Shown here piece by piece: positions 15,679 through 21,450 of a stretch of DNA of 21,454 bases. Source of the DNA: a virus; IMG/VR virus record IMGVR_UViG_3300025086_000304, positions 1 through 21,454 of that record. The stretch is one strand, 5' to 3'. Made by a program: the position numbers and the translations under genes. The notes under the pieces were generated by a model that saw only the letters and a list, made by a program, of their open reading frames with translations, made no database searches and was not told the origin of the DNA. Positions within the stretch are counted from its first letter, which is position 1. The number at the start of each line of letters is the position of its first letter.

Positions 15679-16284
15679 TTAGTTTATTGTAAATTTTAAC
15701 ACAGATGTACAAAGCAATGTATTTGCGTTTGCCGCTATTAGAGTAAAAACATCTGCTTTATTACCGTCAGTAGTTAGTGTAGGAGCTGTAGCATCTGGAA
15801 ACTCATATTGAGTACCATAACTACTTATAGTACCTGATCCACCAGCTGCTTGTTTTACTATTAGTATGTAAGTAGCTCCTGGCTTTAAATTTGTTGCATT
15901 AGCTAATGTGTGAGCTGTAGAAGCAGTTAGTGTACACTCCTGTATATTACCGCTATTCCAATCAGGTGTTATAGTAGTAGTTCCACTTCCTGAAGCAACT
16001 GGTATGCTATTGTTATGTGCTTGTCCAGATATTTTTACGTTTTGAGCAAAAGAAACTTCTTGTCCAGCAGTTGTGCTTGCAAAAGCTAGATTATGAGTAC
16101 CCATTGTTACAGTTCGCGCTGCTGATAGTGATCCATTACCATCATATAAGGTGGTAATAGCTAGTCCAGTTTTTAACTGAGCTAAAGTGTATTTATTATT
16201 TGTATTTAAATTTGAGTCAAAGCCTACTATAAGCGTGTTTGCTGTAGTAGCACCTGCTGTAAATTCTGAAAATTTAGTTGCCAT
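15679..16284 (-). CDS. Fibre-like virion structural protein
   Basis: 201 residues, strongly Thr/Ala/Asn/Gly-rich and without long helices. It starts MATKFSEFTAGATTANTLIV and has DGNGSLSAARTVTMGTHNLA, a pattern seen in tail-fibre and head-fibre proteins of flavobacterial and marine phages. The C-terminal half is beta-rich (CTLTASTAHTLANATNLKPG, TYILIVKQAAGGSG, LLCTSVLKFTI), similar to the knob-like repeats of fibre tips. It lies between small structural genes and the LamG genes. The exact place in the virion is unknown. Confidence 0.65.
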   Translation of the reverse strand: MATKFSEFTAGATTANTLIVGFDSNLNTNNKYTLAQLKTGLAITTLYDGNGSLSAARTVTMGTHNLAFASTTAGQEVSFAQNVKISGQAHNNSIPVASGSGTTTITPDWNSGNIQECTLTASTAHTLANATNLKPGATYILIVKQAAGGSGTISSYGTQYEFPDATAPTLTTDGNKADVFTLIAANANTLLCTSVLKFTIN

Positions 16285-16295
16285 TTCTTTTTATT

Positions 16296-16478
16296 TTATA
16301 AAGCTTGTATTACCATTGGATCTCCACCTAGAGTAGATGGGTTCTCTAATCCTATTAATGCTTTAGGTCCAATACCTTGCTCTGTTCTAATATCCCATGA
16401 TCCAGGACCTAATCCGCCGCCATCTAGTAATATAGGTTCGTGTTGAGCTCCTTGTCCAACTCCAATAATACCTGCCAT
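16296..16478 (-). CDS. Small Gly-rich hypothetical protein
   Basis: 60 residues: MAGIIGVGQGAQHEPILLDG then GGLGPGSWDIRTEQGIGPKA and an end GGDPMVIQAL. About a quarter of it is glycine, and there is no cysteine or membrane span. It is separated by 4 nt from the gene before and by 11 nt from the gene after, and has an ATG start. I do not recognise it; being placed among fibre-type genes it may be a small virion component. Confidence 0.55.
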   Translation of the reverse strand: MAGIIGVGQGAQHEPILLDGGGLGPGSWDIRTEQGIGPKALIGLENPSTLGGDPMVIQAL

Positions 16479-16482
16479 AACT

Positions 16483-17061
16483 TTAGAATAAAGCGATTAC
16501 ATCATTACCTGTTATAGCTGTATTAACGCGTTTAACAAGTATAGGTAGAATACTACCAGCGGATAGTGTTTCAAAAACAGCAGTTCTACCTGATTCCATT
16601 GTTACAGACAAACTTGGTATACCAGCGGAAGCACCTATATAAATACAACAACCTCTTTTTTGAGTGTTAGGTATATCTATATTACTTACTGTAGCTGTAA
16701 AATTACCAGCGCCACCAGTGAAAGTTAAAGCTTCCCCTATAGAATAACCTGATCCAGCTGAAGTAGTATCATTTATTGTAAAACCAGAAAACTCAAAATC
16801 AGTTACAACACCACCAGTTTCTTTTAAAACTTTTAAAACTAATCCACTTCCACCGCCAGCAGCAGCTTCTGTTAGCGTGTCTCCAACAGAATACCCTGTT
16901 CCACCACTTGTTATAGTTATACCTTTATCTGAGGCACTGTAATTTATAGCTCCTGGAACTACAGCAAAAGCATCATGAGAAAACACTCTAGGTTCTCTAG
17001 CCATAGTACCACTTACAGCATCTAAAGTAGGTTCCCAATTATTATATTGTGTTAATGCCAT
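16483..17061 (-). CDS. Small beta-rich virion structural protein
   Basis: 192 residues, with two copies of a GYSxGExLT-type motif: GGTGYSVGDTLTEAAAGGGS (about 53-72) and GSGYSIGEALTFTGGAGNFT (about 101-120). Such GxGYsvGd repeats are common in marine phage neck, fibre or whisker proteins. The C-terminus has CCIYIGASAGIPSLSVTMES and VLKVLKETGGV-like strands, giving a beta fold overall. The leader is AAATAAATAAAATG. It probably belongs to the virion surface group that continues downstream with the fibre and LamG genes. Confidence 0.65.
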   Translation of the reverse strand: MALTQYNNWEPTLDAVSGTMAREPRVFSHDAFAVVPGAINYSASDKGITITSGGTGYSVGDTLTEAAAGGGSGLVLKVLKETGGVVTDFEFSGFTINDTTSAGSGYSIGEALTFTGGAGNFTATVSNIDIPNTQKRGCCIYIGASAGIPSLSVTMESGRTAVFETLSAGSILPILVKRVNTAITGNDVIALF

Positions 17062-17066
17062 TTTAT

Positions 17067-17522
17067 TTATTTTTTTATTTTTGTAATTTTTTCAGCACCT
17101 CTAGATCCAAAGTATGCTACATAAACTGTTATAAGCAAAGCTTCTAATAATGAAACCCAACCTGTTTTTATTTCTAATAGCACTGTTGAATCTAGTACTA
17201 TAAATATTGTCATTGACAACGTTAAGAAGATAAGTGTCATAGGTCTTGTGTTTTTACTAAGCCATGAATCACTTTTCATATCACTTTCCCATCTTCTTGA
17301 GATGTTATCCATTTCAGCAATCTCTTGTTCTAATATTTTTAAAGCCATCTCTTTGTCTTCTGGCCCAATACTAGAATCACTTGATATTAAATTTTTTACT
17401 ATACCAAGACCACCTTTATCAGGCAATACGTCTCCAATAGTGTTAAGGATTTGAGGAGCTTTACTTTTTAGAAAAGCCCCTATCTTACTATCCTTAAATT
17501 TTTTCTTTTTTTTATCGCTCAC
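17067..17522 (-). CDS. Holin-like protein of the 3TM / GTA-holin type
   Basis: 151 residues, starting with GTG at 17522 in a TAGTG overlap with the gene before. A very basic N-terminus (SDKKKKKFKDSKIGAFLKSK) precedes a helical region with LEQEIAEMDNISRRWESDMK. Then comes SDSWLSKNTRPMTLIFLTLS, which fits the RWxxDxxSDxWLxKxxRP signature of the Holin_3TM family. Two hydrophobic segments follow (about 94-115 and 122-140), and the tail is basic. If it acts like its family it inserts in the host inner membrane and triggers lysis. It is distant from the endolysin gene (3 kb), so a role in the virion or membrane other than lysis cannot be excluded. Confidence 0.72.
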   Translation of the reverse strand: MSDKKKKKFKDSKIGAFLKSKAPQILNTIGDVLPDKGGLGIVKNLISSDSSIGPEDKEMALKILEQEIAEMDNISRRWESDMKSDSWLSKNTRPMTLIFLTLSMTIFIVLDSTVLLEIKTGWVSLLEALLITVYVAYFGSRGAEKITKIKK

Positions 17523-17779
17523 TACTTTTCCATTCTATCGTAATACATACCAACTCTATCTTTTGGTAACTTACCATCTATTCTATCTAAATATAAACCA
17601 GATCTTTTTTGTTCCATTTTTCTATCCATCTTCATTTCAGGTCTGTCCATATCCATTTCAGCTCTAGACATTTCCATTTTAGCTCTATCTAAATTCATTT
17701 TAGCTCTGTCCATTTTCATAGTAGCCATAGTTTGTAGAGTATCTTCACCCTCTAACATTTCTTTTTTAACCTTATTCAT
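17522..17779 (-). CDS. Heptapeptide-repeat protein (MxMDRAx)
   Basis: 85 residues from ATG at 17779, 1 nt after the stop of the zincin-like gene. A longer upstream extension of the frame was rejected because it would overlap that gene by 140 nt. Residues 21-55 are five tandem heptads: MKMDRAK, MNLDRAK, MEMSRAE, MDMDRPE, MKMDRKM. The C-terminal part repeats a GLYLDR / GMYYDR element. Met at alternating positions with Asp-Arg pairs would make a charged, Met-faced helix, possibly a coil or multimerising rod. I know no function. It ends in TAG overlapping the GTG of the holin-like gene, so the two are translationally coupled. Confidence 0.7.
   Translation of the reverse strand: MNKVKKEMLEGEDTLQTMATMKMDRAKMNLDRAKMEMSRAEMDMDRPEMKMDRKMEQKRSGLYLDRIDGKLPKDRVGMYYDRMEK
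17615..17719 (-). repeat. 21-bp tandem repeat coding MxMDRAx heptads
   Basis: Five degenerate 21-nt units, in frame with the 85-aa gene. The plus strand shows recurring agctctgtccatttt-like units, of which the first three match well and the last two have diverged. Confidence 0.85.
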
Positions 17780-17780
17780 T

Positions 17781-18122
17781 TTACTTTGTTTTTCTAAATT
17801 TACTATATTTTTCTTTTCTATAAGCTTCTTTTTCCCAAGGAGCTTTCTTACGTTGCTGTGCTGTTTTAAAATTTTTAATTGGATAAGCTTTACCCTTCCA
17901 GTAATAATTTTTATCATCAACTCTAAGATCTCCTCTTCTTAATTGGTCTACGTGTACTTTTTCGTGGCTAATAACATTTGCTAATTCTTTTGGATCACTT
18001 ATATCATTAGCGATTATTATAGAACCATTAGTTTTAGTTTCACCATTTATAGTATAATCAGTACCAGTTCTATAGATAGGTGTATTATCTATAGTATAAG
18101 GAGGGTTCATTTTAAAAGCCAT
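17781..18122 (-). CDS. Small zincin-like protein with HExxH motif
   Basis: 113 residues. It contains NVISHEKVHVDQLRRGDL, with H53-E54-K-V-H57, the zinc-binding HExxH arrangement of metallopeptidases in a typical helix. A WEKEAYRKEKY segment at 96-106 offers E97 or E99 as a third ligand, as in gluzincin-type families. The N-terminal part is a beta-looking region (YTIDNTPIYRTGTDYTINGE) and the C-terminus is strongly basic. No signal peptide. A phage copy could process head proteins or act on the cell envelope, but this is unknown; activity itself is not shown. It starts in a TGATG overlap with the gene before. Confidence 0.62.
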   Translation of the reverse strand: MAFKMNPPYTIDNTPIYRTGTDYTINGETKTNGSIIIANDISDPKELANVISHEKVHVDQLRRGDLRVDDKNYYWKGKAYPIKNFKTAQQRKKAPWEKEAYRKEKYSKFRKTK

Positions 18123-18280
18123 CAGTCTGCTTTAAATGCCATTAACAACTCTCTTAATGCTAAACCTGCAAACATACCAGAATAAAATATATGGTTTTCT
18201 AGCAATAACAAAACTCCAATAATACCTAGTGCAACTGATTTAGAAAGAGGGTGATTTACTATTTGTCTTACTTTATCCAT
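18122..18280 (-). CDS. 52-aa membrane protein
   Basis: 52 residues, found by reading the gap between two longer genes: it starts with ATG at 18280 (TAATG overlap with the gene before) and ends TGA at 18122-18124 sharing a base with the next ATG. MDKVRQIVNHPLSK is followed by a hydrophobic helix SVALGIIGVLLLLENHIFYS and a second hydrophobic stretch GMFAGLALRELLMAF. Probably inserted in the inner membrane. Function unknown; its position beside the zincin-like gene suggests coupled translation. Confidence 0.7.
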   Translation of the reverse strand: MDKVRQIVNHPLSKSVALGIIGVLLLLENHIFYSGMFAGLALRELLMAFKAD

Positions 18281-18465
18281 TAAGAATGTCCTTTACCGTG
18301 TTTGTGAATTTTTTTAGCTGAAGCAAAATACCCGTGCATTTCTCCTGCGGCTACTTCTAAAGCTTTTTTCTTTTCATACTTAGCAGCTTTTTTATGACCA
18401 GTTTCATAATCACGTATAGCATTTCTAGCATAATCTTGCTCTACTCTTTGTTTTGACTTTTCCAT
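18280..18465 (-). CDS. Small basic helical protein
   Basis: 61 residues starting MEKSKQRVEQDYARNAIRDY. It is rich in Lys, Ala, Glu and Tyr and ends in a His/Lys-rich tail KKIHKHGKGHS. No cysteine. ATYEKKKALEVA-type helix likely. It sits at the end of the run of tiny basic genes and shares the TAATG overlap with the membrane protein after it. Unknown; a nucleic-acid-binding or virion-packaged protein is possible from charge alone. Confidence 0.65.
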   Translation of the reverse strand: MEKSKQRVEQDYARNAIRDYETGHKKAAKYEKKKALEVAAGEMHGYFASAKKIHKHGKGHS

Positions 18466-18474
18466 TTTTTTATT

Positions 18475-18744
18475 TTACCATTTAACTTTATCTGCCCAAT
18501 ACGCGGCAGACATTTTACCTTTAGCTATATTCTTTGCGTGTCGTGCTTTAAAACTTTTACGTCTAGCTTTTTGTTTAGCAGACTCACCTTTTTTAGGTTT
18601 ACCAGCAGTAGATACTCCTTGCTGACCAAATCTAATAATCTTTTCTTTACCTGCAGAACAAGCCTTAACAATATGAGATTTTGTTTTATGGCTTGGAGTT
18701 TTTCTAGGTTTGTTACACTTTAAAGTTTTCTTATCAGTAGCCAT
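18475..18744 (-). CDS. Conserved small basic phage protein (CNKPRxTP type)
   Basis: 89 residues with two cysteines: LKCNKPRKTPSHKTKSHIVK, then ACSAGKEKIIRFGQQGVSTA, and a C-terminal KARHAKNIAKGKMSAAYWAD. I recall this combination from many large marine phages and cyanophages: a CNKPRRTP-HKTKSH motif, a KIIRFGQQGV segment and the SAAYWADKVKW ending. No function is established to my knowledge. Net charge is strongly positive. The ATG lies in a TAATG overlap with the gene before. It likely belongs with the other basic proteins in this block. Confidence 0.75.
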   Translation of the reverse strand: MATDKKTLKCNKPRKTPSHKTKSHIVKACSAGKEKIIRFGQQGVSTAGKPKKGESAKQKARRKSFKARHAKNIAKGKMSAAYWADKVKW

Positions 18745-19022
18745 TATTTTTTCTTTTTCTTTTTTGTTGATTCACCACAAGGTCTACCTGTAGCTACATT
18801 CACCCAGTTTTCTTTTTCAAACCAATCACGTAGCGTAGCACCTTTTTTTCTAGCACCTTTAACGTTTGACTTACTAGACCTTTTGTACTTACCAGATTTA
18901 GCAGCTGATCTCTTAGCTCTTATAACTTTATCTTTTTCAGCTTTACTCATTGATCTTACTTTACTAGCTGGTAAGCAAACTTTTTTAGTACCGCCTCCTT
19001 TTACTTTACTTTTTGGCATCAC
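18744..19022 (-). CDS. Small basic two-cysteine protein with C-terminal Lys tail
   Basis: 92 residues: MMPKSKVKGGGTKKVCLPAS, KVRSMSKAEKDKVIRAKRSA, then RKKGATLRDWFEKENWVNVA and a poly-Lys end. One Cys is near the start and one in GRPCGES. CLPASKVRSMS plus the RDWFxxExWVxV segment resemble small basic proteins of giant DNA viruses and large phages that I know only as uncharacterised. The extreme Lys content and DNA-binding-like charge suggest nucleic-acid contact. It overlaps the gene before by 17 nt. Confidence 0.72.
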   Translation of the reverse strand: MMPKSKVKGGGTKKVCLPASKVRSMSKAEKDKVIRAKRSAAKSGKYKRSSKSNVKGARKKGATLRDWFEKENWVNVATGRPCGESTKKKKKK

Positions 19023-19251
19023 CTAATTTTTTCATTGCTTTATTTCTAGCACAAACCATTTTTTTAGCATAGCTTGGTTTTTTCTTTCTATTAAAAACTA
19101 TTTGTTGATTAAGACTACCTACAATAGCTTTCTTATTACCTTTTCTAGATTTTATTAACCAATTAGCTAGATCACCACAAGATAATTTTTTAAACTTACC
19201 TTTAGCATCTGCATATTTACTATCTTTCCATTCAGGTCTTTTTTTTGCCAT
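19006..19251 (-). CDS. Small basic two-cysteine protein
   Basis: 81 residues, MAKKRPEWKDSKYADAKGKF, KKLSCGDLANWLIKSRKGNK, LNQQIVFNRKKKPSYAKKMV, with a second Cys in MVCARN. The two cysteines are 41 residues apart, and the sequence is dominated by Lys and Arg. CGDLANWLI and the GNKKAIVGSLNQQIVF helix look like a small folded core rather than pure low complexity. It overlaps the neighbours by 20 and 17 nt. I do not recognise a known function. Confidence 0.7.
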   Translation of the reverse strand: MAKKRPEWKDSKYADAKGKFKKLSCGDLANWLIKSRKGNKKAIVGSLNQQIVFNRKKKPSYAKKMVCARNKAMKKLGDAKK

Positions 19252-19519
19252 GTAATCTTCTTATTGCGTCTTTACAGCGTTTAGCTATAGCTCTTTGTTT
19301 TGGTTTGTTACCATAACGACTACGTTGTTCTACAACTGTCATTATTTGTATTTTTCTAGCAAAAGGCTTATTTACTTTTTTAACTTTACTGCAAGTAGCT
19401 CTAGCATCTGCTTCTGTAGCATATTTTATTTTTACAGTATCTTTAGGATTTTCATCTGTATATAACCTACGGCTAGAACCTTTAGGCTTTTTACCTGTAC
19501 CTTTTTTAGGATCTGCCAT
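19232..19519 (-). CDS. Small basic two-cysteine protein
   Basis: 95 residues: MADPKKGTGKKPKGSSRRLY, then TDENPKDTVKIKYATEADAR, with cysteines in ATCSKV and KRCKDA. It is Lys/Arg-rich throughout and contains KIQIMTVVEQRSRYGNKPKQ. The Thr-Cys-Ser-Lys-Val part resembles VTCSKVK of the 55-aa protein before it, hinting at a shared origin. The first 20 residues look disordered and very basic. Function unknown. Confidence 0.7.
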   Translation of the reverse strand: MADPKKGTGKKPKGSSRRLYTDENPKDTVKIKYATEADARATCSKVKKVNKPFARKIQIMTVVEQRSRYGNKPKQRAIAKRCKDAIRRLHGKKKT

Positions 19520-19521
19520 TT

Positions 19522-19689
19522 TTAACAGTTGTGCATGTTAATAAACCAATTAGAAAGTTGAACATCTCTTTTAGTTTTGTTCTTTCTTTTTTTAAGCATT
19601 TTAACTTTGCTACACGTAACGTCTCCTCCATATAGCTTATTAATTCTAGCTTTTAAAGTACCGCGATATGCGCCACCTCTTTTTTTCAT
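19522..19689 (-). CDS. 55-aa basic two-cysteine protein
   Basis: 55 residues: MKKRGGAYRGTLKARINKLY, GGDVTCSKVKMLKKRKNKTK, RDVQLSNWFINMHNC. The TAA stop lies 2 nt before the next ATG, and its own ATG overlaps the gene before in an ATGA arrangement. Cysteines at 26 and the last residue, 55. Strong positive charge. The TCSKVK element recurs in the following gene. This frame was not among the longer ORFs; its support comes from the tight spacing on both sides and matching composition. Confidence 0.7.
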   Translation of the reverse strand: MKKRGGAYRGTLKARINKLYGGDVTCSKVKMLKKRKNKTKRDVQLSNWFINMHNC

Positions 19690-19802
19690 TTTTTAGGTTT
19701 AATAGATTTTAACATTGCATCTATTTTAGCTGCTTGAGCTTTATGCATTGCAGAAGCTTTTTTTAACTCTGCAGATATTTTTTTTAATTTTTTAGCATCC
19801 AT
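19686..19802 (-). CDS. 38-aa Lys/Ala helix
   Basis: 38 residues: MDAKKLKKISAELKKASAMH then KAQAAKIDAMLKSIKPKK. It is almost certainly a single amphipathic, Lys-rich helix without cysteine. It shares its ATG base with the stop of the gene before (TAATG) and overlaps the next gene by 4 nt, so the coupling is what supports it as a gene. Unknown; a DNA-binding or membrane-active peptide is possible. Confidence 0.62.
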   Translation of the reverse strand: MDAKKLKKISAELKKASAMHKAQAAKIDAMLKSIKPKK

Positions 19803-19951
19803 TACTTTTTCTTTTTCTTTTTCTTTTTACCCATTTTACTTGGTCCACCTGCTTTAGTACATCTTACGCCCCAACCACTAGCATACGCCGAAGGCCATAC
19901 TTTAAATTTTCTTTTAGCTGCTATTTTACAAGGTCCTGATATTTTTCCCAT
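19802..19951 (-). CDS. 49-aa two-cysteine protein with SAYASG motif and octa-lysine tail
   Basis: 49 residues: MGKISGPCKIAAKRKFKVWP, SAYASGWGVRCTKAGGPSKM, ending GKKKKKKKK. The KVWPSAYASGWxVxCxK element is one I recall from small basic proteins of marine phages and giant viruses, of unknown function. The tail is coded by an alternating AAA-AAG hexamer run. Its ATG overlaps the stop of the membrane protein gene before (TAATG). Confidence 0.72.
   Translation of the reverse strand: MGKISGPCKIAAKRKFKVWPSAYASGWGVRCTKAGGPSKMGKKKKKKKK
19803..19829 (-). repeat. AAAAAG hexamer microsatellite coding the Lys tail
   Basis: Perfect alternating AAA-AAG codons at the end of the 49-aa gene. A purine run of this sort could vary by slippage. 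Similar Lys runs end the 92-aa and 95-aa genes nearby. Confidence 0.75.
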
Positions 19952-20193
19952 TACGTTTGTTTTTTATTTATTTCTTTTATAAATTCAACTAAAACTTTAA
20001 GATCAGATTTTATTTCTGCTAAACTTACTTTAACTTCCTCCATATTTTTAGCATTTGTTTCATGTCTTTTTTCAAACGTTGTTTTAACTTCTCTAATACT
20101 AAAAAAGAAAAACTGATATAAAGCATATAAAGCTCCTATTGCTATTACTAAGGATAATCCAAATTCTTTAACTAGATTTAAAACTTCTTCCAT
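19951..20193 (-). CDS. Small membrane protein with coiled coil (holin candidate)
   Basis: 80 residues. A transmembrane helix occupies about 12-31 (GLSLVIAIGALYALYQFFFF), followed by a charged coiled-coil stretch (HETNAKNMEEVKVSLAEIKS). A single membrane span and soluble helical tail is the layout of BhlA-type holins and of other small phage membrane proteins. It sits 3' of the endolysin in the lysis cassette, with a TAATG overlap with the gene before. Holin function is an inference. Confidence 0.68.
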   Translation of the reverse strand: MEEVLNLVKEFGLSLVIAIGALYALYQFFFFSIREVKTTFEKRHETNAKNMEEVKVSLAEIKSDLKVLVEFIKEINKKQT

Positions 20194-20465
20194 TATTTTT
20201 TCTTTTTATATAAATCTTCGTCTAGTTCTTTACACCACTTTCTAAGTTCTTTAACTTCTTCTTCTAACTTGTTTATATGTTGAGTATGCCAGTCTTGTTT
20301 TAAATCGTACTCTATTCTATCTATTACAGCTTTAGGCATTTTTTTAGCATCTGATATATCATCTTGTAAAGTGTAATACATACCTACCATAGAAGAAGTA
20401 AACATTATTATTGCTATAACAGTTTTTAAATCTATATTTAATTCTGTATTTTGGTTTATTTTCAT
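20193..20465 (-). CDS. Small membrane-anchored coiled-coil protein
   Basis: 90 residues. A hydrophobic helix lies at about 13-31 (LKTVIAIIMFTSSMVGMYYT), then KMPKAVIDRIEYDLKQDWHT and a Leu/Glu-rich coil INKLEEEVKELRKWCKELDE, with a Lys tail. This layout (short N-terminal tail, one TM, periplasmic-type coil) recurs in uncultured marine phages next to endolysins. It could be a spanin-like or holin-type protein, but there is no lipobox, so I cannot place it firmly. It starts in an ATGA overlap with the endolysin gene. Confidence 0.65.
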   Translation of the reverse strand: MKINQNTELNIDLKTVIAIIMFTSSMVGMYYTLQDDISDAKKMPKAVIDRIEYDLKQDWHTQHINKLEEEVKELRKWCKELDEDLYKKKK

Positions 20466-20926
20466 TTTATAATTTTGTAAGCTGTTTTACCTTTATTTTT
20501 ATATGCTTTAAGCATTTTGTTTCTATTTTTTTCTTCTGATACATAACTTACATGAACCCAGTCTGGATTGTTATCATCACCAAACTCCCAAATCATTTGA
20601 TCAAAGTCTAAATTGTCTCTTATAAATTCAAACATCTCAGCATTAGTAGCATGACCATACTTGTCATCTATATCCATTGCTTGACCTTTGCAGTGTTGAG
20701 AAGTCATACTACCACCTACCGCTTTGTTAAGATCAGCAGAGCGATACATACTGTTTATACAAATAGGTTTACCTACATGCTTTCTAAGAGGCTCAAATAT
20801 TTTCTCTGCTAAAACTTGCATATTGTAAGTATGCTCTAATGTAGGAGAGTTATCTATACCTAATCTTTTAGCTGTAGTAGATCTTATTGCTTCTTTATAA
20901 GAAACATGGTCACTTATTTTTCTCAC
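20462..20926 (-). CDS. M15-family peptidase endolysin
   Basis: 154 residues, starting with GTG at 20926 (17-nt overlap with the previous gene). The zinc ligands expected in the M15/DD-carboxypeptidase-like peptidases are visible: H78 and D85 in TSQHCKGQAMDID and H125 in DWVHVSY. E114 in QMIWEF is the usual catalytic acid position. ICINSMYRSADLNKAVGG is the standard upstream strand of the family. It would cut peptidoglycan stem peptides to release progeny. No signal peptide is seen, so it needs a holin; small membrane proteins lie directly before and after it. Family assignment is firm; substrate bond is inferred. Confidence 0.92.
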   Translation of the reverse strand: MRKISDHVSYKEAIRSTTAKRLGIDNSPTLEHTYNMQVLAEKIFEPLRKHVGKPICINSMYRSADLNKAVGGSMTSQHCKGQAMDIDDKYGHATNAEMFEFIRDNLDFDQMIWEFGDDNNPDWVHVSYVSEEKNRNKMLKAYKNKGKTAYKIIK

Positions 20927-21071
20927 TGTTCTTTTTTAAGTTCCACCATCTATGAGCTGTATAACCAATAGTAATTAAAAGTAAAGTTATTTTTAGAATT
21001 GGTTCTAACCAATCCATCATAGAAACTGTAAATGCACCTGCATTTAGCAAGTACATTTTTACATCTTCCAC
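20910..21071 (-). CDS. Small membrane protein (lysis cassette)
   Basis: 53 residues from a GTG at 21071, 1 nt after the TAA of the preceding gene: VEDVKMYLLNAGAFTVSMMD, a hydrophobic helix with LEPILKITLLLITIGYTAHR, and a basic tail. The frame stays open upstream to a TTG at 21116 (68 residues), but that would overlap the preceding gene by 44 nt; the GTG start better fits the way neighbouring genes are spaced. A possible short ATG start is at MYLLNAG. The TM-then-basic-tail form is common in phage membrane proteins beside endolysins. Holin or antiholin is an inference. Confidence 0.65.
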   Translation of the reverse strand: MEDVKMYLLNAGAFTVSMMDWLEPILKITLLLITIGYTAHRWWNLKKNSEKNK

Positions 21072-21072
21072 T

Positions 21073-21234
21073 TTAAGATCTGTTAGCTTTGAGTACAGGG
21101 TTACCTTTATACTCAATATTGCTTATACCACCTAAAGTAGGGGTTATAGTTGAATTGTTAGCCTTCATTACTCTAGTAGGTAAGTGACCACATCCACAAG
21201 GTTTTTTTACACCTGATCCAATAATTGCTTTCAT
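21073..21234 (-). CDS. 53-aa protein with CGCG motif
   Basis: 53 residues read from the gap: MKAIIGSGVKKPCGCGHLPT, RVMKANNSTITPTLGGISNI, EYKGNPVLKANRS. Stop TAA at 21073, start ATG at 21234. Cysteines form a CGCGH element near the start, a possible metal or thiol site. The end could overlap the next gene only if that one started at its upstream TTG. ATG start, small size and close spacing (3 nt from the gene before) are the support; function unknown. Confidence 0.65.
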   Translation of the reverse strand: MKAIIGSGVKKPCGCGHLPTRVMKANNSTITPTLGGISNIEYKGNPVLKANRS

Positions 21235-21237
21235 CTT

Positions 21238-21450
21238 TTATTTTTTTAGTTTTCTGTATTGATCTATAGCAGCTATCATCTTTTTCTCCGCTTCTTCTGG
21301 AGCTCCTATTTTTTGAATATTTTCTATTTTCTCTTCTCTTGTCATAGCTATAGCTCCAGGTGACATAGACTGATCGTACATAGGTACGTTTGAATTAGCA
21401 GTTGCTCCTCCAAAATTACCCATATTAGGAGCATTACCTTGCATAGGCAT
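21238..21450 (-). CDS. Met/Gly/Asn-rich small protein (possibly 5' truncated)
   Basis: 70 residues from the ATG at 21450: MPMQGNAPNMGNFGGATANS, then NVPMYDQSMSPGAIAMTREE, and a helical Lys-rich end IGAPEEAEKKMIAAIDQYRK. The frame is still open at the window edge (a GGT codon precedes the ATG), so the true start may be outside. The first half is low complexity and probably flexible. Not recognised; maybe a minor virion protein. Confidence 0.6.
   Translation of the reverse strand: MPMQGNAPNMGNFGGATANSNVPMYDQSMSPGAIAMTREEKIENIQKIGAPEEAEKKMIAAIDQYRKLKK

Noticed and set aside
17780-17920. N-terminal extension of the Met-rich repeat gene
   Set aside because: It would overlap the HExxH gene by 140 nt; the ATG at 17779 lies directly after that gene's stop.
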